A DNA stretch of 9,118 nt from Gemmatimonadota bacterium. Lineage in GTDB: Bacteria; Latescibacterota; UBA2968; UBA8231. The stretch lies in contig JAPOYQ010000523.1 in assembly GCA_026706505.1 (NCBI GenBank), positions 1 through 9,118 on the forward strand, in the 5' to 3' direction. How positions within the stretch are numbered: position 1 is the first letter of the stretch; the number at the start of each line of letters is the position of its first letter. Below, one piece after another: positions 1 to 6,293 of this stretch. Below the pieces are notes generated by a model that worked only from the letters and a program-made list of their open reading frames with translations, was not told the origin of the DNA and searched no databases. Position numbers and translations under genes: made by a program.

Positions 1-129
1 CGAGTGAGCATGGGCATTTCAAGGGCTTGCGCGAGATAGTATAGGTCCAATTGGGCATGGCCTTCAACATTGGACACCCGATAGAACTTTCATTTTCTCT
101 CAAACTGCCCGATTTTTGGGAGCGCTTAC

Positions 130-135
130 AAAGGA
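130..135 (+). promoter_or_regulatory. Ribosome binding site deciding the start of the glycosidase-like gene
   Basis: AAAGGA lies 7 nt before the ATG at 143. This favours that ATG over the in-frame TTG at 116, which has no comparable Shine-Dalgarno sequence. Confidence 0.7.
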
Positions 136-142
136 CCACGCC

Positions 143-1687
143 ATGCAATTGAGAGAATCAATGGAATTGGGGGGCCAGCACCTGCTGGGCTGGCTCGACC
201 CAGAGCGCGACTACCTGCCCACGGGCAGTTGGGCCATCACCCACGATCTGGCTCGCTGGTGGGACGCCATGCTGCGCCTTGAACACACCACAGGCTTTGC
301 CATCCCCGCGCATGTGGAAGGGGCCAACCTGCACAATCTCCACTGGCTCACCGACAATGCCGACGGGCTCCTCTGGGTGCCGCCGGGCCTAGATTGGCAC
401 CCCATCAAATTCGAACTCCACAGCCTGCGCGAGGGCATCCTGACCTTTGCCGCCCTAGCCCAGTACCGCAACAATGCCTGGGCCCACCAAGCCGGTCGCA
501 AGTACCTCGAATCGATCCGCCGCGGCCTCAAGCCGGACTTCACCTGGGACTTCGACCAGTTCGACTACGCCCGCTACTTCACCGGCGGCGAAAACGAAGA
601 CCCGGGCCACAAGCCCTCCAACGAGGGCCGCTTTGCCCTGACCGTCCAGCACGGCCGCTGCATCGAGGCCCTAGTGTGGTACTACGAGGCCACGGGCGAC
701 GCCCTAGCCATGGAACTGGCCGAGGACCTGGCCCGCTTTCACCTCGCGTACGCCATTGCCCCCGACGGCACCATTCCCGACGAACTGGCGCACCGGGCTA
801 TCGGCGACCGCCAATCCCACCTGTACACCCTGTGCGGCCTGCTGCTCTTTGGCTGCAAGACCCACCAGTCCAAATACGTCGACGCAGTGGTGCGCACGTA
901 CCGGGGCGGTGTCCCCACGCTGGTCAATGAATGCGGCTGGGTCGCCCACGATATGGGCCGGACGCGCTTCCCCGACCAATCGGGCAATCTCATGGCCAAC
1001 ACCGAATCCACGGGCGCGGCCGCCCGGCTCGCCCTGTGGATGGCGCGTTATACCGCACATACCGAGTGCTACGACGACGTCGAGCGGCTGGTGCGCGCCC
1101 GGCTTTTCCCGGGCCAGATCACCCCAGCCGATATCCACGCCAACCCAGACTTGGAAATTCCCTCTAAGGCGCTCGGTGGCTGGGGAGGCAACGACTACCC
1201 CCACGCTGGCAAGGGGTACAATCCCAGCGGCACGGCCGAAATCGTCCACACCATGTGCGCGATCTACCAGCACATCAGCGCCCTTGAGGAGGCTGGTCTC
1301 GTCGTGTACATGCACTTCGACTACGCCGACGACGCGGTCGAGATCAAAGCGGACAGAAGCGCCGAGGCCACCCTCGCGGTGCGGCCCCGCATCCACGACA
1401 ATGTCCTGATCCGCGTGCCCGGGTGGGCACCCCCGGAATCAGTCCACATCGAGGTCGACGGCCGCCCAGTGGCCCTGCGCATGGTGGGATCATTTGCCTA
1501 TCTCGGACGCCATCAACTAGGCGTCAACAGCCAGATCGTCCTGCGCCATGCCCTGCCAACCCGCCGAACCCAAGAGACCATGGCGGCCGGAGACACCTAC
1601 CACTTTGCCTGGCGCGGCGACCAGATCACCGGCGTGCACCCGAACGAGTGGCCCCTGCCGTTCTATCCGACGCTCGAGTCTGCCTAG
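143..1687 (+). CDS. Six-hairpin glycosidase-like protein (GH127/DUF1680-type), specific function unknown
   Basis: A 514-residue protein with no signal peptide or membrane segment, so probably cytoplasmic. Residues about 1-385 are helix-rich, with repeated aromatic and small residues typical of an (alpha/alpha)6 barrel, for example the REGILTFAALAQYRN and EALVWYYEATGDA helices. Residues about 386-475 look like the beta-sandwich that follows the barrel in GH127 proteins: VLIRVPGWAP (421-430), then VHIEVDG (434-440). HypBA1-type GH127 beta-L-arabinofuranosidases use a Glu plus a Cys cluster binding zinc. Here only isolated cysteines are seen (173, 231, 238, 264, 309, 372), with no Cys-Cys pair, and the protein is shorter than the usual 600-plus residues. 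It may be a divergent glycosidase, a lyase-like relative or a non-catalytic homologue. The ATG at 143 was chosen for its AAAGGA site. It is convergent with the minus-strand operon, so not co-transcribed with it. Fold call moderate, activity low. Confidence 0.8.
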   Translation: MQLRESMELGGQHLLGWLDPERDYLPTGSWAITHDLARWWDAMLRLEHTTGFAIPAHVEGANLHNLHWLTDNADGLLWVPPGLDWHPIKFELHSLREGILTFAALAQYRNNAWAHQAGRKYLESIRRGLKPDFTWDFDQFDYARYFTGGENEDPGHKPSNEGRFALTVQHGRCIEALVWYYEATGDALAMELAEDLARFHLAYAIAPDGTIPDELAHRAIGDRQSHLYTLCGLLLFGCKTHQSKYVDAVVRTYRGGVPTLVNECGWVAHDMGRTRFPDQSGNLMANTESTGAAARLALWMARYTAHTECYDDVERLVRARLFPGQITPADIHANPDLEIPSKALGGWGGNDYPHAGKGYNPSGTAEIVHTMCAIYQHISALEEAGLVVYMHFDYADDAVEIKADRSAEATLAVRPRIHDNVLIRVPGWAPPESVHIEVDGRPVALRMVGSFAYLGRHQLGVNSQIVLRHALPTRRTQETMAAGDTYHFAWRGDQITGVHPNEWPLPFYPTLESA

Positions 1688-1688
1688 C

Positions 1689-1719
1689 GGCAGTTAGACG
1701 GCCTCTCAGGCCCGCTGCC
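1689..1719. terminator. Possible bidirectional hairpin at the convergent gene ends
   Basis: Nested inverted repeats sit between the two convergent genes. The outer arms are GGCAG (1689-1693) and CTGCC (1715-1719); the inner stem is GGCCT (1700-1704) and AGGCC (1708-1712) with a 3-nt loop. It overlaps the last codons of the oxygenase gene. There is no T-run on either side, so it does not meet the usual intrinsic-terminator pattern and may only be a GC-rich coincidence. Confidence 0.3.
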
Positions 1720-2545
1720 AGCGGCTGGGGTTCACTCCCGGTGCCTCGCTCGCCATATTATCGGGCTTGTTGGGCACGTCAAAGTCCCAGTGCCGCGTAT
1801 TGGGATCGGCGAAAAAAGGACGCACTGACTCGGGCAGCCCGGCCAAGTCCTCCTCGGCCCAGTTCTCGACCTCGGCAATGGGGCCAGCCCAGGACGGGCG
1901 ATAGGCAATCGCCAGCACCGAACGCGTGTGCTCGCCCCTGTTGGGCCAGGTCCCGTGGAAAGCGCGGTGGTTGAGAAAAACCGCCGAGCCGGCCTTGCAC
2001 GGCACCACCACCTCCTCGGGATGGCGCTCGTAGCGCATATACGGATTGGCGTCGGCGTGCATGCACAAATGAGAGCGCGGAATCACGCGGAAGGGCGACA
2101 CATCGAGCGTCAGGTCATCGAGGTAGTAGAGCACGCGGATGGTGAAGGGACAACTGCCGTTGTACCCGAAAATCTGTGAGCCGTAGGGCTGCCCGTCCGT
2201 GTGCAGGCTGATACCGGGCGTGCCGGGCTCGGAGCGATCGTACCCGTAGCTGAGAAAGACGATCTCGTCGCCGAAGACCTGGCGCAAAAAATCAACGGTC
2301 GGCGCATGGGCGATGAGATCGGTCACAGCCCCCCCTTCAAACTGGATCTTAGACTTGCCGCGCTGGTGCGGACTGTAGTCGCGCGGCGTGGTCTCCCAGA
2401 TTTCAGCTTGGGCCTTGCGACGGGCGATGTGCTCGGGCCTGAGCCGATCGGGCATGACCAGATAGCCTTCGAGCTCGACGTGGCGGATGCGCTCGCCCAG
2501 CGTGAGGGCGGACCAGTCGCGGTTGTCGATGGTGGTCTTTTGCAT
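1706..2545 (-). CDS. Phytanoyl-CoA dioxygenase (PhyH)-like Fe(II)/2-oxoglutarate oxygenase
   Basis: A 279-residue protein of usual length for bacterial PhyH-family proteins, which hydroxylate small molecules using Fe(II), O2 and 2-oxoglutarate. The iron-binding facial triad is readable as H115-x-D117 (in SLHTDGQP) and H197 (in HRAFHGTW). R208, eleven residues after the distal His, fits the 2-oxoglutarate carboxylate-binding Arg. The triad is complete, so it should be active; the substrate is unknown and need not be a CoA ester. No signal peptide. The start is supported by GAGGAG just upstream, about 7-9 nt from the ATG. It is the last of six minus-strand genes, 33 bp after the SDR stop, and converges on the glycosidase-like gene. 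Its product could be an alcohol, or an unstable hemiaminal if hydroxylation is next to nitrogen, feeding the operon's dehydrogenases; that link is inference. Confidence 0.9.
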   Translation of the reverse strand: MQKTTIDNRDWSALTLGERIRHVELEGYLVMPDRLRPEHIARRKAQAEIWETTPRDYSPHQRGKSKIQFEGGAVTDLIAHAPTVDFLRQVFGDEIVFLSYGYDRSEPGTPGISLHTDGQPYGSQIFGYNGSCPFTIRVLYYLDDLTLDVSPFRVIPRSHLCMHADANPYMRYERHPEEVVVPCKAGSAVFLNHRAFHGTWPNRGEHTRSVLAIAYRPSWAGPIAEVENWAEEDLAGLPESVRPFFADPNTRHWDFDVPNKPDNMASEAPGVNPSRWQRA

Positions 2546-2578
2546 GGCAGACTCTCCTCGGTTGAGATTATACCTCTT

Positions 2579-3352
2579 CTACACGGCGGCACTGCTGCCG
2601 CCGTCGATATTGATGGAGGTGCCGGTGATGAAGGCGGCGCGCTCGGAGACCAGAAAGGCGACCAGATCGGCCACTTCACCGGCCTCGCCCATGCGGCCCA
2701 GCGGGATCTCCCGGCCCTGTTGGGCGCACCATTCCCCGTACGTCAGCTCAGTGCCCGATGCCTTCCAAGCACGCGCGCTCTGGGCGGTTTTGATATTGGT
2801 GAGGCAGACCGTATTGACGCGGATGTTGTGCGCGGCCATGTCCTTGGACAGGGCCTTGGTAAAGGCGATGCCAGCGGCGCGGCTGATTGAGGTGGGTACC
2901 GAGTGGGCATCGGGGGCCTTGCCGCCAGGATGGGTGATGTGGACGATGGCCCCGTGGCCTTGCGCCTTCATGCGGGGCACGGCCAAGCGGGCCAGGCGCA
3001 CCGCGGCCCAGAACTTGAGGTCGAAGTCCTCCTGCCACATCGCCTCAGTAGTGTCCTCAAAATAGTTCGCCGCCGACCGCCCGGCGTTGCTGACCAAGAT
3101 ATCGACCCCGCCGAATTCCTCGACCGCAGCCGCGAAAAAGCGCTCGAGGTCCGGCGCTTGGGTCACGTCGGCAGGAACGGCCAAGACGCCCTCACCCATA
3201 GCCGCGGCGGCCTGCTCCAGCACATCGGGGCGGCGGGCGCAGATAGCGACCCGACAGCCCTCCTCAACGAGCTTGCTGGCAATGGCCCGGCCAATGCCCT
3301 CGCTGCCGCCGGTGACTAGAGCAATCCGGCCCTTGAGTTCGAGATCGAGCAT
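2579..3352 (-). CDS. SDR-family protein (Rossmann fold) with a non-canonical active site
   Basis: A 257-residue classical-length short-chain dehydrogenase/reductase. The cofactor loop is intact (T14-G-G-S-E-G-I-G21), as are SNAG (88-91), the IRVN segment (177-180) and the C-terminal FITGTSINIDGG. Basic residues after beta-2 (R40, R41) suggest NADP(H) preference. The catalytic positions are unusual. The segment aligning with YSASKAA reads T154-S-I-S-R158-A-A, so Tyr and Lys are Thr and Arg. The usual Ser region reads ITHPGG (139-144) and the usual Asn falls at D111 or nearby. The flanking sequence aligns well and the reading frame is clean, so this does not look like decay; it may be a divergent SDR subfamily with altered chemistry or a binding-only protein. 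AAAGGAG lies 8 nt before the ATG. It follows the Gfo/Idh/MocA gene by 28 bp. Confidence 0.9.
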   Translation of the reverse strand: MLDLELKGRIALVTGGSEGIGRAIASKLVEEGCRVAICARRPDVLEQAAAAMGEGVLAVPADVTQAPDLERFFAAAVEEFGGVDILVSNAGRSAANYFEDTTEAMWQEDFDLKFWAAVRLARLAVPRMKAQGHGAIVHITHPGGKAPDAHSVPTSISRAAGIAFTKALSKDMAAHNIRVNTVCLTNIKTAQSARAWKASGTELTYGEWCAQQGREIPLGRMGEAGEVADLVAFLVSERAAFITGTSINIDGGSSAAV

Positions 3353-3380
3353 GAGGTTTACTCCTTTGCCATTGCTTGCG

Positions 3381-4451
3381 TCAATTGTCGATTTGCACCT
3401 TTGCGCCAGTTTCCGCGCTCGCGTAAATCGCGTCCAGCAACTTCATGAAGGTCAGCGCCTCGGCCGGAGAGACATCGGGCGGCTGGGCACCGCGAATCGC
3501 GCTGGCAAAATCGCGAATCTCCGCGTTGAAGTCACCGTCGCCGTGTTCCACAAATTCACCAGTAGAATCGTCGCCTTCAGCGTAGATGGCACCCAACAAC
3601 CGGCGCGTCCCCGCACGTCTCTTGCCCTCGGGCAAAGAAGTGGATTCCACCTCAATGGTGCCATTCGTACCCAAGACGCGCAAGCGCAAATCCCACGCCC
3701 GGTCCGCCCAGGTGGCAATGACTGAGGAAGTATCCATTTGAATTGTCGTACCGCCGGCGCAGCCCACCAGAAAACTCATGTAATCCTCGGAGTGACGCTC
3801 TACTTCTAGGGTCGTTGGAAACGCGCTATGGCTGACGGCAAAGGCCCATTCGGGTTGCGGACAACCCAGTAAAAACCAAGCTTGGTCGAGGTAGTGCGAA
3901 CCGTGTTGTCCCAATGCACCGCCCTTAAAACCCCACCGATATAGCCAGCTCCTGCCCGGCGGCGGCTCGTAATTGGCTCCCCGTTCGCGATAGTGGTAGT
4001 GGACGCGCGCGTGGTACGCGCGCCCAATCCTTCCAGCGGCGATCATTTGCCGGCTCTCTTTGTTCTTCGCCTGATGCCGCATGAAGTAGGAATACACGAG
4101 CGTCTTTCCAGTACTTGCTGCAACGGCGTTGATCTCCTCGACCTCTGCGGCATTGCGACCGTGCGGCTTCTGCACCAACACGTGCTTTCCCGCCTTTAGC
4201 GCCTCAATGACCATCGGCTTCCGCACATCGGGTGCAGTGGCGACTCCAACGGCTTCAACCTCGTCATCGGCGAGCAGCTCTCGATAGTCGCCATAGACGT
4301 TGGGGACATCGTTCTCCTCGGCAACCTGTCGCGCCAAATCTCGATCCAAATCGGCGACCGCCCAGGCGATGGTATCTTCGCCAACGTGGGCACCTGCCAC
4401 CCAAGTCCTGCCAACTCGGCAGCCGATTACGCCCATTTTAATTTTGTCCAT
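3381..4451 (-). CDS. Gfo/Idh/MocA-family NAD(P)-dependent oxidoreductase
   Basis: A 356-residue protein of typical family length. It has an N-terminal Rossmann domain (about 1-120) and a C-terminal alpha/beta substrate domain starting near SYFMRHQAKN (121-130). Members oxidise or reduce sugars, inositols and related polyols. The family Lys-Pro pair is K95-P96, but the preceding residue is Gln (QKP rather than EKP). The conserved GGAL...GxHxxD segment is at 177-189, with H186 and D189 kept and Gln at 182 where Asp is common. The nucleotide loop reads G10-C-R12-V-G14, with Arg at the usual second Gly. The ATG at 4451 was chosen because GGTGA ends about 6 nt before it; GTG codons at 4454 and 4460 (359 residues) are alternatives. 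The start lies inside the end of the hydroxyacid dehydrogenase gene (14-bp overlap), suggesting translational coupling. Substrate unknown. Confidence 0.9.
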   Translation of the reverse strand: MDKIKMGVIGCRVGRTWVAGAHVGEDTIAWAVADLDRDLARQVAEENDVPNVYGDYRELLADDEVEAVGVATAPDVRKPMVIEALKAGKHVLVQKPHGRNAAEVEEINAVAASTGKTLVYSYFMRHQAKNKESRQMIAAGRIGRAYHARVHYHYRERGANYEPPPGRSWLYRWGFKGGALGQHGSHYLDQAWFLLGCPQPEWAFAVSHSAFPTTLEVERHSEDYMSFLVGCAGGTTIQMDTSSVIATWADRAWDLRLRVLGTNGTIEVESTSLPEGKRRAGTRRLLGAIYAEGDDSTGEFVEHGDGDFNAEIRDFASAIRGAQPPDVSPAEALTFMKLLDAIYASAETGAKVQIDN

Positions 4452-5493
4452 CACAATCACCGCCTTTCAACCGCTCGAGCTTTGCCTGCAACTCGGGCTT
4501 TTCCAGTACTTCCCTGTTGACCACGTGCTCGGGAATTTCGCCGCGCCCAATTCGCGCCACCTGCCGGAGTCTGCCCCTCCAGGTCTGCATGTAGTACTCG
4601 TCGGTGTGACACAGGGAGTGCGGCGCGACCACGATGTTGTCCATTTTGAGGAGGGGATTGTCCGCATCGATGGGCTCCTGCTCAAATACATCCAGCCCCG
4701 CGCCGCGAATGCGCCCGCTCTGCAGAACCCGTATCAAGGCTTGCTCATCGACGACGGGGCCCCGCGAAGTATTGATCAGGTACGCCGTCGGCTTCATCAA
4801 GTTCAACTCCCGCTCGCCGATCAGGTGGCGCGTCTGCTCGCTGAGCGGGACGCTGATGCTGACGAAGTCGGACTCGGTCAGCAGGGTATCCATATCGACC
4901 AGTTCCACGTCCACATCGGCCACATCCTCCGGGCGCAGCCTGGGATCGCAGCCCAAATGCCGCATGCCAAAGGGCTTGGCCATCAGGAACATCTCGTGTC
5001 CGATATTGCCCACGCCAATGGAACCGAGCGTCTTGCCGGTCAGCCCTTCGCCGCGGTAGAGGTGTTGGTCGGCCCAGCGCCCCTCGCGGGTGATCCGATC
5101 CTTGTTGATCAGGCGCGTGGCCAGGGCCAGGATAAAGGTGATGATGGTGCAGGCCATGGGTCGGCGCACGGCGTCGGGGGCCGTGCAGAGCATTGCATTG
5201 GCCCGGGTCAGGGCCTCGACATCGATGTGGTCGTACCCAACACCGGTGAAAAGCACGGCCACGAGCTGGTCGTTGCCAACCAGGGAGCGCTCGCTCCAGC
5301 GCGACCCGGCAGAGATGACCGCGTCGCAGCCGCGCACTTGCTCGGGGGCGATTTCCGCGCTCCGCTCGGCCAATATCCGGTACTGGATCCTAGGCATTTC
5401 ATCGAACAGTTCCAGCCCAGGACCGGGCAAGTCGAAATTCCCCTCCGCGTCGAAGAAATCCCGGGTGATCCCAACCGTGATTTTAGTGGTCAT
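4438..5493 (-). CDS. D-isomer-specific 2-hydroxyacid dehydrogenase family protein (phosphoglycerate dehydrogenase-like)
   Basis: A 351-residue NAD-dependent dehydrogenase, expected to interconvert a D-2-hydroxyacid and a 2-oxo acid. The cofactor loop is G160-V-G-N-I-G165. The catalytic set is present: R244 in NTSRGPVVDE, E273 in DVFEQEP, and H292 in VAPHSLCHT. After the His, the common IGG-type segment is replaced by SLC, suggesting a subfamily distinct from classical SerA; there is no C-terminal ACT or ASB domain, so it is not a full-length serine-pathway SerA. The ATG at 5493 is preferred over that at 5499 because GAGAGG (5500-5505) lies 6 nt before the former and abuts the latter. It overlaps the aldolase end by 11 bp. 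An HpcH/HpaI aldolase next to a 2-hydroxyacid dehydrogenase fits handling of a 2-oxo acid product, but the exact substrate is unknown. Confidence 0.92.
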   Translation of the reverse strand: MTTKITVGITRDFFDAEGNFDLPGPGLELFDEMPRIQYRILAERSAEIAPEQVRGCDAVISAGSRWSERSLVGNDQLVAVLFTGVGYDHIDVEALTRANAMLCTAPDAVRRPMACTIITFILALATRLINKDRITREGRWADQHLYRGEGLTGKTLGSIGVGNIGHEMFLMAKPFGMRHLGCDPRLRPEDVADVDVELVDMDTLLTESDFVSISVPLSEQTRHLIGERELNLMKPTAYLINTSRGPVVDEQALIRVLQSGRIRGAGLDVFEQEPIDADNPLLKMDNIVVAPHSLCHTDEYYMQTWRGRLRQVARIGRGEIPEHVVNREVLEKPELQAKLERLKGGDCDGQN

Positions 5494-6292
5494 CTGCATC
5501 CTCTCGGTACATGGAAAAAGCCTGCACCGCGCCGTCGCGGAGCAGGTCGTATTCGCTGTGGCGGAAGCGCCCCACCAACTGGATACCGGCCCGACGCTGG
5601 CGCAGGTACTCCTGGCGGTCGCGCGGGTAAATCGCCGGCTCGGTGGCAATTCCCCTATCTAGGGCGATCTCGATGACGCGCTCCATGGCCCGCACCACTT
5701 CTGGGTGTTCCCAATCGCCGTGAAAGCCCATGGTCGCCGCCAAGTCGCCGGGGCCAAAGACCACCGCGTCCACCCATTCGTTGGCGAGCATGGCCTCGGC
5801 ATTCTCCACACCGCGCCAGGACTCGATTTTGAGGATGAGCATCGTGGCCTCGTTGGCCTCGCGGCAATAGCGGGCCGCTTCGCCAGCGGCGTACTCCACA
5901 TTGGCACCCATAGCCAGCCCTCTCTCCCCATCCGGCGCGTATTTCATCCAGCGCGCCAGCGCCGCGACTTGCTCGGGCTCTTCGGCGTGGGAGAGGCAGA
6001 TCCCCAGCGCGCCCGCATCGAGCAGTCGCGACACAAAGGGACGCTCGGGCACTAGGACCGTCACCGCTGGAGAAAGGCCGTTGTCCCGAGCCATAACCAA
6101 GAAGTTGGTCAGGGTCTCGTCATTGTGGATCACGTGCTCATTTTCGACCAACAGCATATTGTACCCCGCCTGGGCCGCGATCTTGATCACCGAAGGACGC
6201 AGCGACTCGAAGACATTGAAGCCAAAGAGCGGCCCACCGCTCCGGAGAATCTCCTTGGCCGGGTTGCGGATCAGGGGATCTTCTTCCGCCAT
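5483..6292 (-). CDS. HpcH/HpaI-family aldolase (class II pyruvate-aldolase type)
   Basis: A 269-residue protein of usual length for the HpcH/HpaI TIM-barrel family, which cleaves 4-hydroxy-2-oxo acids to pyruvate (or another 2-oxo acid) plus an aldehyde using a divalent metal. Visible hallmarks: E50-N-E-H53 with the catalytic His; metal-binding Glu E157 in KIESWRG; metal-binding Asp D183 in FGPGDLA; and LLDAGALGI (90-98). The usual VRP/VRV strand reads AVTVLVPE, so the Arg that contacts the substrate in HpcH (R70) appears to be T78. The frame is open well upstream of 6292, but residues before that ATG belong to the antisense reading of the neighbouring gene. The ATG follows the DMFase-like stop by one base (TGA-T-ATG), a layout typical of translational coupling. 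The ribosome site is weak. Family call firm, substrate unknown. Confidence 0.92.
   Translation of the reverse strand: MAEEDPLIRNPAKEILRSGGPLFGFNVFESLRPSVIKIAAQAGYNMLLVENEHVIHNDETLTNFLVMARDNGLSPAVTVLVPERPFVSRLLDAGALGICLSHAEEPEQVAALARWMKYAPDGERGLAMGANVEYAAGEAARYCREANEATMLILKIESWRGVENAEAMLANEWVDAVVFGPGDLAATMGFHGDWEHPEVVRAMERVIEIALDRGIATEPAIYPRDRQEYLRQRRAGIQLVGRFRHSEYDLLRDGAVQAFSMYREDADDH
5500..5505 (-). promoter_or_regulatory. Ribosome binding site deciding the hydroxyacid dehydrogenase start
   Basis: GAGAGG on the minus strand abuts one ATG (5499) and lies 6 nt before a second in-frame ATG (5493). Normal spacing favours the second. The site is inside the 3' end of the aldolase gene. Confidence 0.6.
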
Positions 6293-6293
6293 A

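Noticed and set aside
1..142. Possible promoter or end of an upstream gene before the glycosidase-like gene
   Set aside because: Only weak -10-like matches (for example TATAGG near 40) without a matching -35, and a 13-codon open tail in one frame ending at 44 that is too short to assign.
704..1396. A 230-codon minus-strand open frame within the glycosidase-like gene
   Set aside because: It is antisense to a clear gene with protein-like composition and has no motif of its own.
2201..2890. A 229-codon plus-strand open frame across the oxygenase-SDR junction
   Set aside because: It is antisense to both genes, has low-complexity Gly/Ala/Asp-rich content and no family resemblance.
3358..3372. 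A four-codon mini-ORF (ATG-GCA-AAG-GAG-TAA, minus strand) overlapping the SDR ribosome site
   Set aside because: It is too short to distinguish from chance; the AAAGGAG is adequately explained as the SDR Shine-Dalgarno sequence.
4300..5676. A 458-codon open frame on the plus strand opposite the dehydrogenase and aldolase genes
   Set aside because: It lies wholly antisense to two well-supported genes, has no recognisable domain, and is explained by the GC-rich codon use of the opposite strand.
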